Assembly (NCBI GenBank): GCA_949316235.1
Contig: OX438749.1
Location: 16,136,414-16,200,413, forward strand
DNA from: Oegoconia quadripuncta
Lineage: Eukaryota > Arthropoda > Insecta > Lepidoptera > Autostichidae
Reading direction: 5' to 3'
Length of the DNA stretch: 64,000 nucleotides
Position numbers and translations under genes: made by a program
Shown: in pieces, positions 42,925-54,701 of the stretch
Layout: each line of letters opens with the position of its first letter
Position numbering within the stretch: the stretch's first letter is position 1
Notes under the pieces: model-generated
The model's input: the letters and a program-made list of their open reading frames with translations, nothing else
Told to the model about the DNA's origin: nothing
The model's database searches: none

Positions 42925-43701
42925 TATAATAATAAAGCTTTTTATTTCCTTAAATTGTTACATTTTATGGTTTTATATTGTTTTTCATTTTTAAGAATTT
43001 CTTTGGAATCCCTGTTGGGTATAAGCCTCCTCCAAGCCCTTCCATTCCTCTTTGTTTTTTCCTATTTCCATCCAGTTACGTCCTGCTATCTCTATTATTT
43101 CATCTGCCCATCTTTTTTTGGGTCGCCCTACGTTTCGTTTCCCTAGGGGCCCTTTCCAATTGGTACTCTGTAGTGTCCATCTTTTGTCCAAGTATCTTGA
43201 CACGTGTCCTGCCCATCGCCATTTTAGTTTCATGGACTGTTCTAGTGCGTCTGTTAGTTTTGTCTTCTCTCTTGTGACTTCGCTTCTTATTTTGTCCACT
43301 TTCTTCAGTTTCAATATGCTTCTCTCCATAGCTCGTTGTGTTGTTTTAATTTTGCCTTTTATGTTATCTGTGAACACCCATGTTTGGCTCGCGTAGGTTA
43401 GTGTTGGTAGTATACATGTCTCCATAATTGTTTTTTTCATTTTCATGCTATAATTGCCTTTCAAAACCTCTTTATGGCTCCAAAACGCTTTCCATGAGTT
43501 GTTCACTCGTCTCATAATTTCCTCTTCGTTTCTGTTTGTATCAAATGAGACCCTTTTTCCGAGGTAGATGTAATCATTTACATAGTCCAATTGTTTTCCT
43601 TCGACTCGCACTGGCCTTTTGTTGCTGTTTGTCATTATTTTAGTTTTACTTGTGTTCATTTCTAGTCCTATTTTTCTACTTTCTTTGTTTAAGCTCTGTA
43701 A
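42925..43701 (-). pseudogene. RTE-type LINE, 5'-truncated 3' end with ORF of over 230 codons
   Basis: The minus-strand frame is open from about 43701 to the stop at 42991. It holds the C-terminal third of a non-LTR reverse-transcriptase polyprotein: IGLEMNTSKTKIM (palm/thumb), YVNDYIYLGKRV, ILPTLTYASQTW, WRWAGHVSR and the ending GRPKKRWADEI. These blocks in this order mark an RTE/BovB-like ORF2. Endonuclease and most of the RT core are missing, as expected from 5' truncation during insertion. The 3' end carries AATAAA and an (ATT)n tail at about 42903-42935. The reading frame has no stop, so it is fairly young. Confidence 0.85.
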
Positions 43702-43704
43702 CTA

Positions 43705-44105
43705 TTAAATAGATTACATAGTCTTAATTAAACAACGGGCCATAAAACCGTTTACAGATCTTGTCTATGGGAACTCGAGTCGCACAAAAAGCTATAAGTT
43801 ACCTTAGTTACAATGTGGACTAGTAACATAGGAGTCATAGATTATCTAACAAGAATTATTTGAGAGTTGGACGATTTCAGGGTCTCCACTCCATAACCTA
43901 TCTGCTTCAAAGTTGCGTTTCTTTGAAACGGTGTTTTATATATCCAAAAAAAACATTTGATATCTACATGATAACTTTGTTTACATTAATAAAACTTATG
44001 TTCCACCGGTGATCTCCGCATACTCTTCTGCTCTCGGGCCGACAGACGAGACTTTGCGTCTAATGTATACATATAATGTGGTAAACCTAGCGCTAGCCCA
44101 TGGAA
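43705..44105. other. No gene recognised
   Basis: AT-rich spacer between the LINE and a SINE. Nothing else is seen. Confidence 0.3.
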
Positions 44106-44108
44106 TAC

Positions 44109-44335
44109 TTTTTGGTTGGTGGTAGGGCATGTCCGCCTGACTAGCTAACACTATCTTATTTAAATCTGCCGCCAAACAGCAATGTTAATACCATTGTTGT
44201 GTTCCGGTTGTCATAGATAAGATAGCCACTCCCCCAAATAGGATGGGGTTTCCAGGTCAGTATATACGCTTCCACCTTCGGCCTCATCTTCACTTAACAT
44301 CAGGTGTGATTGAGGTCAAGAACTAACTTGTTTCT
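44109..44335 (+). repeat. SINE family A lacking head
   Basis: TTTGGTTGGTGGTAGGG to TGATTGAGGTCAAG. The body is nearly complete; the tRNA-like head is missing. Confidence 0.7.
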
Positions 44336-44870
44336 TACATTTTATTTTAATTTCTACATTGTCCAGAGCCACGCCTAAGATTATGAACAAAAATATTTAA
44401 AAAAAAATCGTTAGCCATTGGCAAGTCGCCCATACTTTCTTTGGTGGCAGCAACTACTCTGCAGGGGGGACTGAAAATCAGCAACACTGCTGAGTCCCTA
44501 CCCATTCATCACAATACGGTTCTCGATTCTATGTATGCTTGTGTTTTCTTTTTTGTGATGAATTATTATTAACCTTTAATTTATTTATTATGTTGTGCTA
44601 AAAAAATACTTCCGTCACCCTAAATCTGACGATTTTAACCTTTTTGCTAATTTTATCAATCAATCAATGGACGGGAACATGTTATCTTTGAATTGTTTTG
44701 TAGCAAGGAAACTCGTTAAATCAAGAAGTATGATGATAATGAACGGGCCAAAGGGGTGAAAGGAGTCGTTGATATTTATTTTCGCTTTTAACTAACTTTT
44801 GCTAACATCTACAATAGGCCACGCGACCAGCTTAATTGTAGACTTAGTTTTATTTGTAGACTATACAGCG
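44336..44870. other. No gene recognised
   Basis: The segment GACTGAAAATCAGCAAC at about 44469 recurs in diverged form near 62760, so it belongs to a dispersed repeat. The rest is unassigned. Confidence 0.35.
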
Positions 44871-44877
44871 ATAATAT

Positions 44878-44918
44878 AATTACCAATATTTATAATTATA
44901 TTATAAATATTGGTAATT
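44878..44918. other. Perfect 19-bp AT-rich hairpin, 3-nt loop
   Basis: 44878-44896 is exactly complementary to 44900-44918 (core TACCAATATTTATAAT). It has no obvious link to a neighbouring element. Confidence 0.8.
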
Positions 44919-45183
44919 TTTATATTTGGACATGCCTTTGAACATTCTTCGTTTTGGAGATATTTCTATTTGGACATTAGTCGTGCAAACATTATAAATC
45001 ATGTACTGTAAGTTTTTTTTAAGTGGATGAATAAATATCTTATATTTTTAATGTATGGTGAAGTGCCAATGGATTAAAATGTTCATGAGTGCCATATACC
45101 ATCACGTGACTATCGAGACGCGATAATTAAATTGTGCAAAATGTCGAATTTTAGGCGAACAGCGTTCTAGCGTAATTTCAGCC

Positions 45184-45327
45184 CCGTATTCTAAATGATT
45201 CGACAAACGATATTCGATTCGATTGCGGTAGTTTCAAATGTCGAATTCGTTTCTATGAATATAAAAGCATTCGAAATTTTAAAGTTTCCTAAACTGAATC
45301 AAATATATCGAACGATTTAGAATACGG
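45184..45327. mobile_element. 144-bp MITE with CCGTATTCTAAAT ends
   Basis: The left end CCGTATTCTAAATGATTCG and right end read inward CCGTATTCTAAATCGTTCG form inverted repeats of about 19 bp with two changes. No clear target duplication was seen. Confidence 0.7.
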
Positions 45328-45329
45328 TC

Positions 45330-46850
45330 CTAGATCTAGGGGTAATCCCCTAAACTTGAAATCCCACTAATATGGGATGAGTGGTCTGGAGCAATAACGG
45401 ATTAAGTAAATATCGAAGTTTAGACTAAGCAATAACATTCCCATCGAAGCAATTCATTTGATATCTCGACCCGTTGTAAACCTTCGCTTATATTGAGAGG
45501 GATACTCCGAAATGGCCGGACAAGATATCAAAATGGCTGCCGCCGGCTCTGAGCGAAAGGATGGCAATAATTTCTGTAATTAAGCACTTTACTGCAGTAA
45601 TCTAGTCGAACGACATAATAACACTCATGTATACAAGATGGCTATCGCAGTGTGAGTGAGAATAAATTCTGGGACCCTATCTGTGTAATTAAGAAGGTCA
45701 GGACCTTTAATTTGGCGCGTCCTCTGTCTTTATAAGTGAGGTATTCTCTTTAAGGGTTGTTAGGTAGAGTTGGTTGTAATTATGAAACTATTTTAGTATG
45801 TTTAAACGAAGGTAAATTAAATTAAATGGGTACTTAGTCCAAATTATATAGTATTCTGTGTAATTATATGGGATATATTTTCGATTGGTGAAACTTATGG
45901 ACCAATAGATATAGCAGCATTAGTTTTTAAAGGCTACACACTGATCTTTAAAATGTTTCTAGTGTTCGTTCGTTCGTTCGTTGACATATCAGTCTACCAA
46001 CGATGTGTCGTATTATGTGAACAATATAATAAATCTGTGGAATAGTGTTTCTTAGGTTATAAATTATTTCTTAGGTTATAATATTTACTGCTTGTTCTAA
46101 ACGCAATTTCCCCTGATACATCAGCTTTCAGTACATATAATTACCATCTTTTCATAATATTGACACTGCTGGGCACTGGGTACCTACCCACCGATTTAGA
46201 CTTCCAAACATACACCGCTACAGAGCATTTTTATTTTATGTTCCCAAGAATAGTTCGACTCACCTAGAATAATAATTGTTATCGATATCAGTATAGGCTA
46301 ACTACATATATGTAATTCAAGTGTTAATTGTATTGTTATCCGTCTTTATCCATCAAAGCCATAGATTGTGACTCGATAAATGGTAAAACCGACACAGTCT
46401 ATAGTATAGAGTATTACAGTAGTAGTACTTACCTATGTGCATAAGGAAGGAACTGATCCTCAAGATACAGGTTTGACCTAGTTTGAGGATCAGAGTCCAA
46501 GCATTAGAATTTTTAAGTACTTTAGTAATTAGACTGTTACTTGTAATTATTTTTGTGAAAATAAATAAAGAAATAAAAATAAATAAACCGACTTAAAAAA
46601 CGGAGGATGTTTACAGTATTTTTGGGACGTTTGTTCCGCGTCAAGTTCGTCAAATGTCAACCGATTTTAACGATTATTTTTATAAAGTTTTGTGTGGCGT
46701 TAAATGTGTCATGGGATAGGATTCACAAAGGAGATAGAGAAACATCCGACATCAGTAACGTTTCCTCGTAACTGAAGTCGGTGGTTTTGACAATTTTGGC
46801 GGTTCAATTATCTTCATAAATTTGGCCGACGATATTGGTGTTAGTTGATG
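45330..46850. other. No gene recognised
   Basis: Contains a (GTTC)n tract at about 45964-45980 and a small direct repeat TTCTTAGGTTATAA (46048 and 46068). The segment AAAATGGCTGCCGCCGGC at 45531 is GC-rich, but no exon could be built on it. Confidence 0.3.
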
Positions 46851-46859
46851 GTGATTCTG

Positions 46860-47022
46860 CCTTCGAAACCAACGGTTGCGGGTTCGAAGCCCGTTACGGG
46901 TAAATGTTTGTGACAAATATAACGTTCGACTTTCATCCGTTTTGCCGTGATTGAGTAACAAACAAACAAATAAATAAACAAACATCCAAATTTTTGCATT
47001 CATAAAATTAGTTAGAATATAC
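46860..47022. repeat. SINE B head joined to reversed Helitron-like 5' end
   Basis: 46860-46920 is a plus-strand family B head (ACCAACGGTTGCGGGTTCG). 46925-47022 is the reverse complement of the family C 5' end (AACAAACAAACAAATAAA, CATCCAAATTT, TTAGTTAGAATATAC). Confidence 0.55.
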
Positions 47023-47109
47023 ATATTCAGTATATAATAGTAGGTATACTACAAAATCTAAGACAATAAGCAAAGACGTATCGGGGCAACGAAATGATCA
47101 AGACTCAAA

Positions 47110-47275
47110 GAATATGAACATTTTTTCCCAAGTCATGGATGTTTATATAAATATTTATGTATGTTCCGTTATCGTTTTTTTCAAGTGATAATCTTTATCC
47201 TACGAAATAAATATTTTTTGACTTTGACTTTCTAGTCTCCATGGTGTCTACAGGCTTTGTTTGTTTACATGAACA
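47110..47275 (+). repeat. SINE family B, middle part, with insertion
   Basis: Shares CAAGTCATGGATGTTTATAT and TTTATGTATGTTCCG with other copies. About 45 bp of other sequence separates it from the TAGTCTCCATGGTG part at 47232. Confidence 0.5.
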
Positions 47276-47764
47276 AAGTAAATTTAACTTAGAATTAAGT
47301 CCAAAGGCGGACTCCAGTCAAGTCAGTCCAGACCGGCTTTCTGTAGTTAAGAATAAGAATCGTTTATTTGACCGATTTAGGGACACACACAAATATGTAT
47401 GTATAAGTGTAAAAAAAGTCACGTAGGCGTGCGAAATATTTATTATTATAATTTAGTAAAGTTCGATTCAAACCTGACTGTTAAATTCGACTTTGGCAAA
47501 ATAGTACATAAATAGTTGGTAGGTACATAAATAAATATAGCAACATCTTACATGTTATAGAGACAAAGAAGAGGGTTGTGCTTATGGAAATTTGAATATT
47601 CCACACATGCATATAAATCAGCAGCGCCAACTACTAAGATGTTCTCACGGAAGCACATGACAGGTTTCATACTATCGCAGCTAAAATGAGAAAATTCTTA
47701 TCCAAATAGTTCAGGGAATATGCATGACATGACACTATCTTGCGTCTCTTTAGTTTTCATACAT

Positions 47765-48109
47765 TATGGTGGCTTACACAAAAAATTTTGCATAATAAAC
47801 TGGTATACAGTTTCCGAAGTTGAAATGGGGCAAGAAACCAAGCCAATCAAGGAAGAATATAGGCCTTCCGTAAGAATTTCAGAAGCGACCTACATCGAGT
47901 TGCTGGATGTAAGAAACCAAGCCAATCAAGGAAGAATATAGGCCTTCCATAAGATTTTCAGAAGCGACCTACATCGAGTTGCTGGATGTAGGTCGCTTCT
48001 GAATGGAATGCCAATAATCTTCCTTGATTGGCTTGGTTTCTTGCCCCATTTCAACTTTGGAATCTGTATACCAGTTTATTATTCTAATTTTTTTGTGTGA
48101 GCCACCATA
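47765..48109. repeat. 345-bp palindrome with a 79-bp tandem duplication in one arm
   Basis: The outer arms (TATGGTGGCTTACAC from 47765 and its complement GTGAGCCACCATA to 48109) pair inward over more than 100 bp, including TTGAAATGGGGCAAGAAACC. In the left arm a 79-bp segment occurs twice in tandem (47832-47910 and 47911-47989); the right arm has it once, inverted. The innermost part (47960-48000) is itself a 16-bp hairpin (AGAAGCGACCTACAT). No ORF of note. Confidence 0.85.
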
Positions 48110-48111
48110 CC

Positions 48112-48262
48112 TACGACGCCATACCGCGACCTTCATGAGGTCGTCCGTCCACCTCGTGGGTTGACTTACTCAGCGTTGGGCGATGGTGGTGGCGTGACAG
48201 CGTGGTCTCAACTCACGAACTTTGAAGCCCCCCCAGCCATCAGTTCTTCGAGCTATCACTCC
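48112..48262 (-). pseudogene. RTE-type LINE C-terminal fragment
   Basis: The minus strand contains the code for PTRWTDDLMKVA with a preceding degenerate segment, the end block of RTE-like ORF2 (compare GRPKKRWADEI in 42991-43701). Short and broken; it begins right beside the palindrome. Confidence 0.6.
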
Positions 48263-48264
48263 AA

Positions 48265-49075
48265 CTAATCCTCTAGCTTTCATTCTTTTACTGTTCATTC
48301 CTGATTTAATTACGCCATAAAAAAATACGCTTTCTTGTAGCTCTGGAAGAGCTTGCTTTCGTGTCTGTATAGAATAGATTGCGTCCTGTGCGAGAACTTT
48401 TTAACCATAGTACTTGAAACTATACGTTTTATAAAATTACAAAAGGTTAATTACAGAAACTATGGTTTTCTTGATGTTTGTAATTGAAAAGAGGGTAGAG
48501 AGAGCTTTGTTAAATTTCTTTTTAGCTACTTTTCTAGGTCTCAGCTTGTTTTTCCGAGTCACAATTGTCTTCGGTTTTGATTAGATTAATATCAGGTGAT
48601 AGTTAATTAGATACATTTCTTTGGAGTGATTAAACCAGAGCTCAATTAATGTAAGTGAAGCCATATGATAGTACTTTGCCTGAGGATTTTTCTTGTAAAA
48701 AAATACTGTTTATAAATAAATTAAAGACTATATTTTATAAACTTATACGTTCAGAAATATAAATATTTTTTAAAAATGTAATTGATAAAGTGTAGAAGTA
48801 AGCAAGACAACAGTAATAACAACATTAGTAATTGTCAGGTATATACTTTATCCGCGAAGAAATAACAAAAATTTGAAATTAGAACTTTGCCGTGTGTCAT
48901 TACTCCAGAATTCATTTCTTATTAGCGACACTATGGTGAATAATACAGTGTGTGCTTTTTTCTAAATCAACAGGTTTGATTGCTGGCTAGAATATTGATT
49001 TTTCAAAAATCTAATGATGCAATTTTAGTTTTCATCAAAATCGAGCTCGAGAATCGTTTGAGCATTTTTAGCTAT
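48265..49075. other. No gene recognised
   Basis: AT-rich, with no assigned repeat. Confidence 0.3.
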
Positions 49076-49078
49076 TCT

Positions 49079-49302
49079 TTTTTTTTTTTTTTGCATAACG
49101 GGTTAATACTTGGCCTCAATCACAAGTGAAGATGAGGTTGAAGGTGGAAGCGTACTGACCCGGAAACCCCAACACATTTGGGGGACTGGCTATCTTATCT
49201 CTGACAACCGGAACACAACAATGCTATTAACATTGCTGCTTGGCGGCAGATTTAGATAAGATGGTGGTAGCTAGCCAGGCGGACATTTAAAATGCCCTTT
49301 AT
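49079..49302 (-). repeat. SINE family A lacking head
   Basis: Reverse copy from TTTTTTGCATAACGGG to AGCCAGGCGGACATTTAAA. The tRNA head is missing at the high end. Confidence 0.75.
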
Positions 49303-49802
49303 ATTCCTTATAGTTTCGGATTTAGACATGCACGCCCACTTAAAAAATTCACCCTCCTGTATATCCTAAAATACTCCCGCAATTAGGATGAATCCAACGA
49401 CACCTTATTCATTAAAATCCGTCAAACCGTTCAGCTTACAGGATGCGCCACAGGAACGGACATACTTACATCCAGTCGAACAACATTAGCCTCTTTCTAC
49501 ACCTACTTACTTACCTATTTTGTTACCGCAAAGTTTACATGTATAAGCTTGGAACATTACACAAAAGCAATAAACGAAAGAGTAACTCAAATACTGGCAC
49601 ACGCCGGTCTACCGAAAATACAGTATTGGTTGTTTAAAAATGTCGAGAGTATTTTGTAGGTATAGGTGTTGCATTTTACATTAGCTACCAATTGGTACTG
49701 TTTCAGTTTATTGCAAGAATATTTTTGTAGAGTGTGAGGCCGTCTGTGACACAGACGTGTACTTACAGTTAAACTTATGGGCACAGAATAAAATCTAATC
49801 TT

Positions 49803-50045
49803 GACGACCGATTGGTGTAGAGTGTAGTAGATAGTGACCCTGCCAGCGAAACCAACGGTTGCGGGTTCGAATCCTGCTAGGGGTAAATGTTTGTGTGATG
49901 AGTACGAACATTTATTCCTGAGTCATGGATATTTATATATTTTTATAAATGTTTATACGTTATCTAATGTCCTTAATACAAGCTTTGCTTAGTTTGAAAT
50001 TAGATGACTGGTGTAAGTGTCCGAAGTATTTATTATTATTATTAA
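49803..50045 (+). repeat. tRNA-derived SINE, family B, best copy
   Basis: Head ACGACCGATTGGTGTAG, with B-box GGTTCGAATCC, body CATTTATTCCTGAGTC and AAGCTTTGCTTAGTTTG, tail GTAAGTGTCCGAAG followed by (ATT)n. Used here as the reference for the family. Confidence 0.8.
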
Positions 50046-50262
50046 TGAACTAATATTATAAAGCGAAAATATGGATGTTTGTTTGTTGCTCAATCACGCG
50101 AAACGAATGAATAGATTTGGATGAAATTTGGTATAATAGATAGAACATATCGTGGATTATTTTATATCCCATTAAAGTGAGTAGATCCCGCGGGATAAAC
50201 AAATTAAAGATATCCGCGATAAAGTTATTCCACGAAGGCGAAGTCGCGGGCGAAAAGCTAGT
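50046..50262 (+). mobile_element. Helitron-like element, family C
   Basis: AACTAATATTATAAAGCG to GCGGGCGAAAAGCTAG, with CCGCGATAAAGTTATTCC just inside. It directly abuts the ATT tail of the preceding SINE. Confidence 0.65.
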
Positions 50263-50264
50263 AT

Positions 50265-53025
50265 TAATCTAAACAGGTACACGAATTTTACGGGGCTGGG
50301 TAGTATTTCATGGAAGGCTTTTCAGGTTGGTACTTAAGGATATATGTTTTTAATCAAGGCGTCCGTCGTATTTTGAATTATGATGCATGCATCTCCATAG
50401 TACCATATAAGATTTGATTATTCGTTCCTCTCCGAATTCAAAAATGTAAAGCAGCTCAGCTAGCAATGAAGATGGCTATTATTGGAGTTTGTGTGATAGA
50501 TATTTTCCAAAAAGAGAACATCCCGAAAAAAAACTAAAGTTGATATCGGATTAAAATGATCTCTTAAATTACAAACTATAAAACATACCTGCCGTGCAAG
50601 TAGTTAGTAGTAGTTATACCAGAATAGTAAAAATTTAATCTTTGAACATAAAATATGAAGAATTTTATAAATACTATTTATATTAAGGCAGCGACTATCT
50701 TGACCGGTTCAACGAGTCATAAAATATTGTGTATAATTTCCTGAGTTTTTAAAAATCCTCGCTCTTGTGACGCAACATTATGTGAACATCATGTTCGGTG
50801 TGATAGGAGGTCCGCAGTTGTCCAGTCCGCGGGATCCCACGACTGTCTGTTATACCAAGGAGGTTATATAAATAAAAGATTGGATTACACAAGGAGGGGT
50901 TGCCTCTGAACGTTTCGTTTTATTGGGAAATACTATACAAAATCGATGTTTTCTTAGCAAAGAACAACTTTAAAAGCGATTTGTTGAATTAAAAATAAAC
51001 AGATTTGCTTGCTACTTTTGTCATATGTCAATACTTCATAATTTGAATTGTGCGTAACGTTTTTTCTACTTTATTGTTTACAACAAAAACAGAAGCAAGT
51101 TTTATATGTAACATACATGCAGTCATCGTAAGTTGTTGTTGAGCCACTGTAGTATAGTAAATCAATCTCATTACTACATAAAATGTCTGGCTTTCATATT
51201 TCAATTTTGGCAATTTTTTTGCCTTGGTTTTTATTATTACATATTTTTAACCCCCTACAAAAACGAGGGCTGTTATGTGTCTGACAGCATTGTACAGTTT
51301 TTGTCCGGACGTATCTCAGCAATGCGTGGTCCAATTTGAGAGCTATTTTTTATATTACATAGACTAAAGGAGGGACAGAAAAAAAAGAAAAAAACATACA
51401 ATGATCCTGTGGGTTTCTTGCGCCGCGTCTTTTACCACAGATGATTTCCATTTCCGAAGCGGTAGTAGCTTGGACATACTGACTGACAGAGAAATGCAAT
51501 AAGCCCTTCTATTTCCAGTAGATTTAAATTGACATTCAACAAATTATTTCATGTATCTTACGTTGAAATAAATGCTTGAATTTTGAAGTTTGAACAGGTT
51601 CTTAGCCATGTTTGATGAAAATCGGTCACTGTTTTTTGGTGTATTTGATGATATCAGTCTTTAAAGTTTTTAAATTTTTATTAAGAATATTTTAAATTTT
51701 TAATATTGTAGATTTATCCCAGGGTTAGGTTTTTAGCCATGAAAATCGGTTAGGCCGTTCGTAAAGATAGCTTTACACACAGATACACGAATCTAAATGA
51801 TATCAGTAATCATTTGTTTTCTAAGGAGTTTTCTAAATTTTCAATGTATAGAGTTATCAAATCAAAAAAAAAGCTTTACGTTTTATTGACATAACCATAA
51901 ATGTGATGACTACATAATGTGCATGCATCCAAATGGATAGTTTCGATAACTTTCCGGTTAAATTTCCACCTCTTTCTGAAAAGTTTCCAAAATACCATAA
52001 ATATTCCAAATTCCATTCGGGTCTTGCAAACATTAAACTAATATCTACGGTTCACCTTTCCAAATATACAAAAATGTAATAGAAATGCTACTTTTTAAGT
52101 AAATTGATTTAAAATAAGATATTTCCCTATAAAAACTCAAATTCCTGATTACACCGTTATGGGGATATCATTTGAGAAATGATGAATTTAGAACTGTACC
52201 TAATTTAAATTCTTCTTCACATATTTACGCATGTTAATCAAATTTTAAATTATTTGAAGGCCTCAGTGATCACAACAATAAAAAAATTCACAGAATATGA
52301 CACATTGCTCCCGAAATAAAAACAGTTCTGGGTGGGAGAACTCTGATCCTCTGTCTTTCTTCATTCAGTTAGTTGGTTTGGTATTGGTTGATTGTAACAA
52401 GGCAAAGAGTAATAAGTTCTAACTAACTTAATCAAGTTAAGATGACAATACTATCAATCCGATCACACATAAATGTTGTCTCTTCTAATTTAATTCGAAA
52501 CCCCTTAAATAAATTTATATAAAAAGGCAGTAGCAGGAAATCTCAATTCGCGAAATCAGTTAAAATTTTCGCAAACGATTGGAAGCTCCGCCTTTGCCGG
52601 GTTAGAATGGGCAACAAGGTTAGTCGTTCGAAATGCTCAAAGACCATTCGATTCCACCAATATGCTACCCGAAAATATTCATGTGTGTCAGTGCTTTGAC
52701 TGCAAATGGGTGGGTATTGAATTCGTAAGTACTCTAATATTGAGTCAAGCGATTGATATGGTAGTGGATTGATGTGACTATATTGTCAATGAATTTTGGT
52801 GACTTTTGAAATTGTAATTTAAGAAATGAATTAAGCATAAGGATAATTTGTTGAATTCAGAAATAAATATATACAGTACAAAATTGCGATGATAGCTCCT
52901 GTAGTTGCAAACTATAGCGTAGCTATATACGCCCACCTCCAAAGCGACAACACACTAAAGAATGTATTGTTACAGCATTATATAAAAGTCAAACTAAGAA
53001 TGGAAGTATAACAACACCACCATTT
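50265..53025. other. Mostly unassigned, with diverged repeat pieces
   Basis: The copy of the CCCCCGAC repeat lies at 51247-51350 and diverged pieces (GATGAAAATCGGT) at 51610-51790. No exon was found. 52550-52740 is a little GC-richer but has no readable domain. Confidence 0.35.
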
Positions 53026-53026
53026 A

Positions 53027-53290
53027 ACCGCCTCCGTGGCTCAATGTAAACAACATTTGGTTTACGCTTAGGAGGTCGCGGGTTAGATCCCCAGCGGGGT
53101 ACATACTCGGTTTGGTTGGTGGTAGGGCATTTTAAATGTCCGCCTGCGGCTAGCTCCCACCATCTTATCTAAATCTGCCGCCAAGCAGCAATGTTAATAG
53201 CATTGTTGAGTTCCGATTGTCAGAGATAAGATAGCCAGTCCCCCAAATGGTGTGATTGAGGTCAAGTACCAATCCGTTGTGCATAAAAAA
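53027..53290 (+). repeat. tRNA-derived SINE, family A, best plus-strand copy
   Basis: Head CCGCCTCCGTGGCTCAATG, B-box region GGGTTAGATCCCC, body TTTGGTTGGTGGTAGGG, CCGCCAAGCAGCAATG, and tail CCGTTGTGCATAAAAAA. A stretch of about 75 bp between CAGTCCCCCAAATG and GTGTGATTGAGG is missing. Confidence 0.8.
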
Positions 53291-53556
53291 ACCCCCCAAA
53301 AAGAAACAAAGAAAGAAAATTTATTTATGTATCTTCTTGGTTAAAAATTGTTGTTCGTTTGTTATGTACATATGTGTGTGTGTGTGTGTATCTTTACTTA
53401 TCTAATAATAGAATTAGAAGCAGAATTTCTTTTGTGCACTGTAAATATTCCACCAAACCCATCCAGAGCGAGAATATTCTGAAATAGAACATTCTGGAAA
53501 GATGTGCCAACGACGAGTTAAGTGGACCGACAAGATTCTAGCAGTTTAGTCGAGTT

Positions 53557-53960
53557 ATACAGGGTGAATTTGAATTCGTGGAATCCCTATTAACTGGTCA
53601 CTCCACTCTTAATTACGAACAACTTTCCCCAAGGAACCCTAGTCGAATTCGATCTAAATTTTTCGATTACCCATACTAAGTAAACCATTCTGAAATCACG
53701 TTTAGTATTGAAGTCCAATAATTTTCGGCTGGCGACTCCATTCCTGATTTCGAACAACTTTTCATTAGGAACCGTAGCCGAATTCAAACGAAATTTATTG
53801 GACTTCCATACTAATGGTGGTTTCAGAATGGTTTACTTAGTATGGGAAATAGAAATTTTGTTGATCGAATGCGATTATGGTTCCTTGGGGAAAGTGGTTC
53901 GTAATTAAGAGTGGAGTCACCAGTTAGTGGGAATTACACGAATTCAAATTCACTCTGTAT
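53557..53960. mobile_element. 404-bp palindromic MITE with a third internal copy of its arm
   Basis: Arms of about 170 bp (ATACAGGGTGAATTTG from 53557; reverse complement ending CACTCTGTAT at 53960) are inverted copies with moderate divergence. The loop (about 53727-53788) is itself a diverged direct copy of part of the left arm (GAACAACTTT, AGGAACC, CGAATTC). It is flanked by TA-rich bases, so a TA-type target is likely. Confidence 0.75.
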
Positions 53961-53961
53961 A

Positions 53962-54275
53962 ATAAGCGGAGCGTCAGTGGCTCAGCAGTTAAGACACGAT
54001 CTCCCAATTTGGGAGGTCCGGGTTCGCTTCTCAGGCAGGCCATGTACCGATGAGTTTTTAAATTTAATTTAATTACCTACCTATGTGCATTGATCCGACT
54101 GCTCTTAAACGGTGAAGGAAAACATCGTCAGGAAACCTGCAGCCTGAAAAATGAAAATTCTAAGTCATGTGAAGTCCCCAACCCGCATTGGACCAGCGTG
54201 GTATGTGGCCCATACTCCTTCATTATCGAGGGAAGGCCTATATCCCTGCAGTGGGATGTTCACGTGAGTACAGGT
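53962..54275 (+). repeat. tRNA-derived SINE, family D
   Basis: Head GTCAGTGGCTCAGCAG, GGTCCGGGTTCGC, body CGGTGAAGGAAAACATCG and CAACCCGCATTGG. It starts right after the palindromic MITE. Confidence 0.75.
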
Positions 54276-54507
54276 TTGCGACAGACACCGATCGGTGTAA
54301 AAAATGTAATAGGCTGGAAATGCCTATCTGCAAAACGTTGTGACACGGTTAGTTCTCTGACTTTTAGTTAGGCTTGTAAAATTTTACTTGAACAAGAATA
54401 AATCATGCGTTCAGTTAGTAAAATAGGCAGGCATCTCAGCTGATCGGTTCGAGTTCGCTGTATGCGGAAAAAGTTGTAATGTTTGAGATAATTAAGTTTT
54501 TATTACC

Positions 54508-54700
54508 GACTAGCTGCTGTCCGCAACTTCGTCCGCGTGGAACATTTCACCAAAATCGGTTCAGTAAAAAAATAGCCTATATATTAATCCAGATCCTAAT
54601 CTCTTTACCAACCAAATTTCATCCAAAACCGTTGAGCCGTTTCGTTCAAATTATAATCATATTCGCCGCCATGTCTATAGATAATGAAAATTCAGAATCA
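54508..54700 (-). repeat. Helitron-like end, second family
   Basis: ACTAGCTGCTGTCCGC followed by GTCCGCGTGG (minus-strand 3' end ...CTAGT) and CCAAAATCGGTTCAG. Resembles, but is distinct from, family C ends. Confidence 0.45.
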
Positions 54701-54701
54701 A

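Noticed and set aside
42955..43396. Three overlapping plus-strand frames of 63-114 codons
   Set aside because: They are antisense shadows of the RTE reverse-transcriptase frame on the minus strand.
45526..45600. Possible short exon (MAGQDIKMAAAG)
   Set aside because: GC-rich for only about 20 codons, no splice sites of quality, no continuation.
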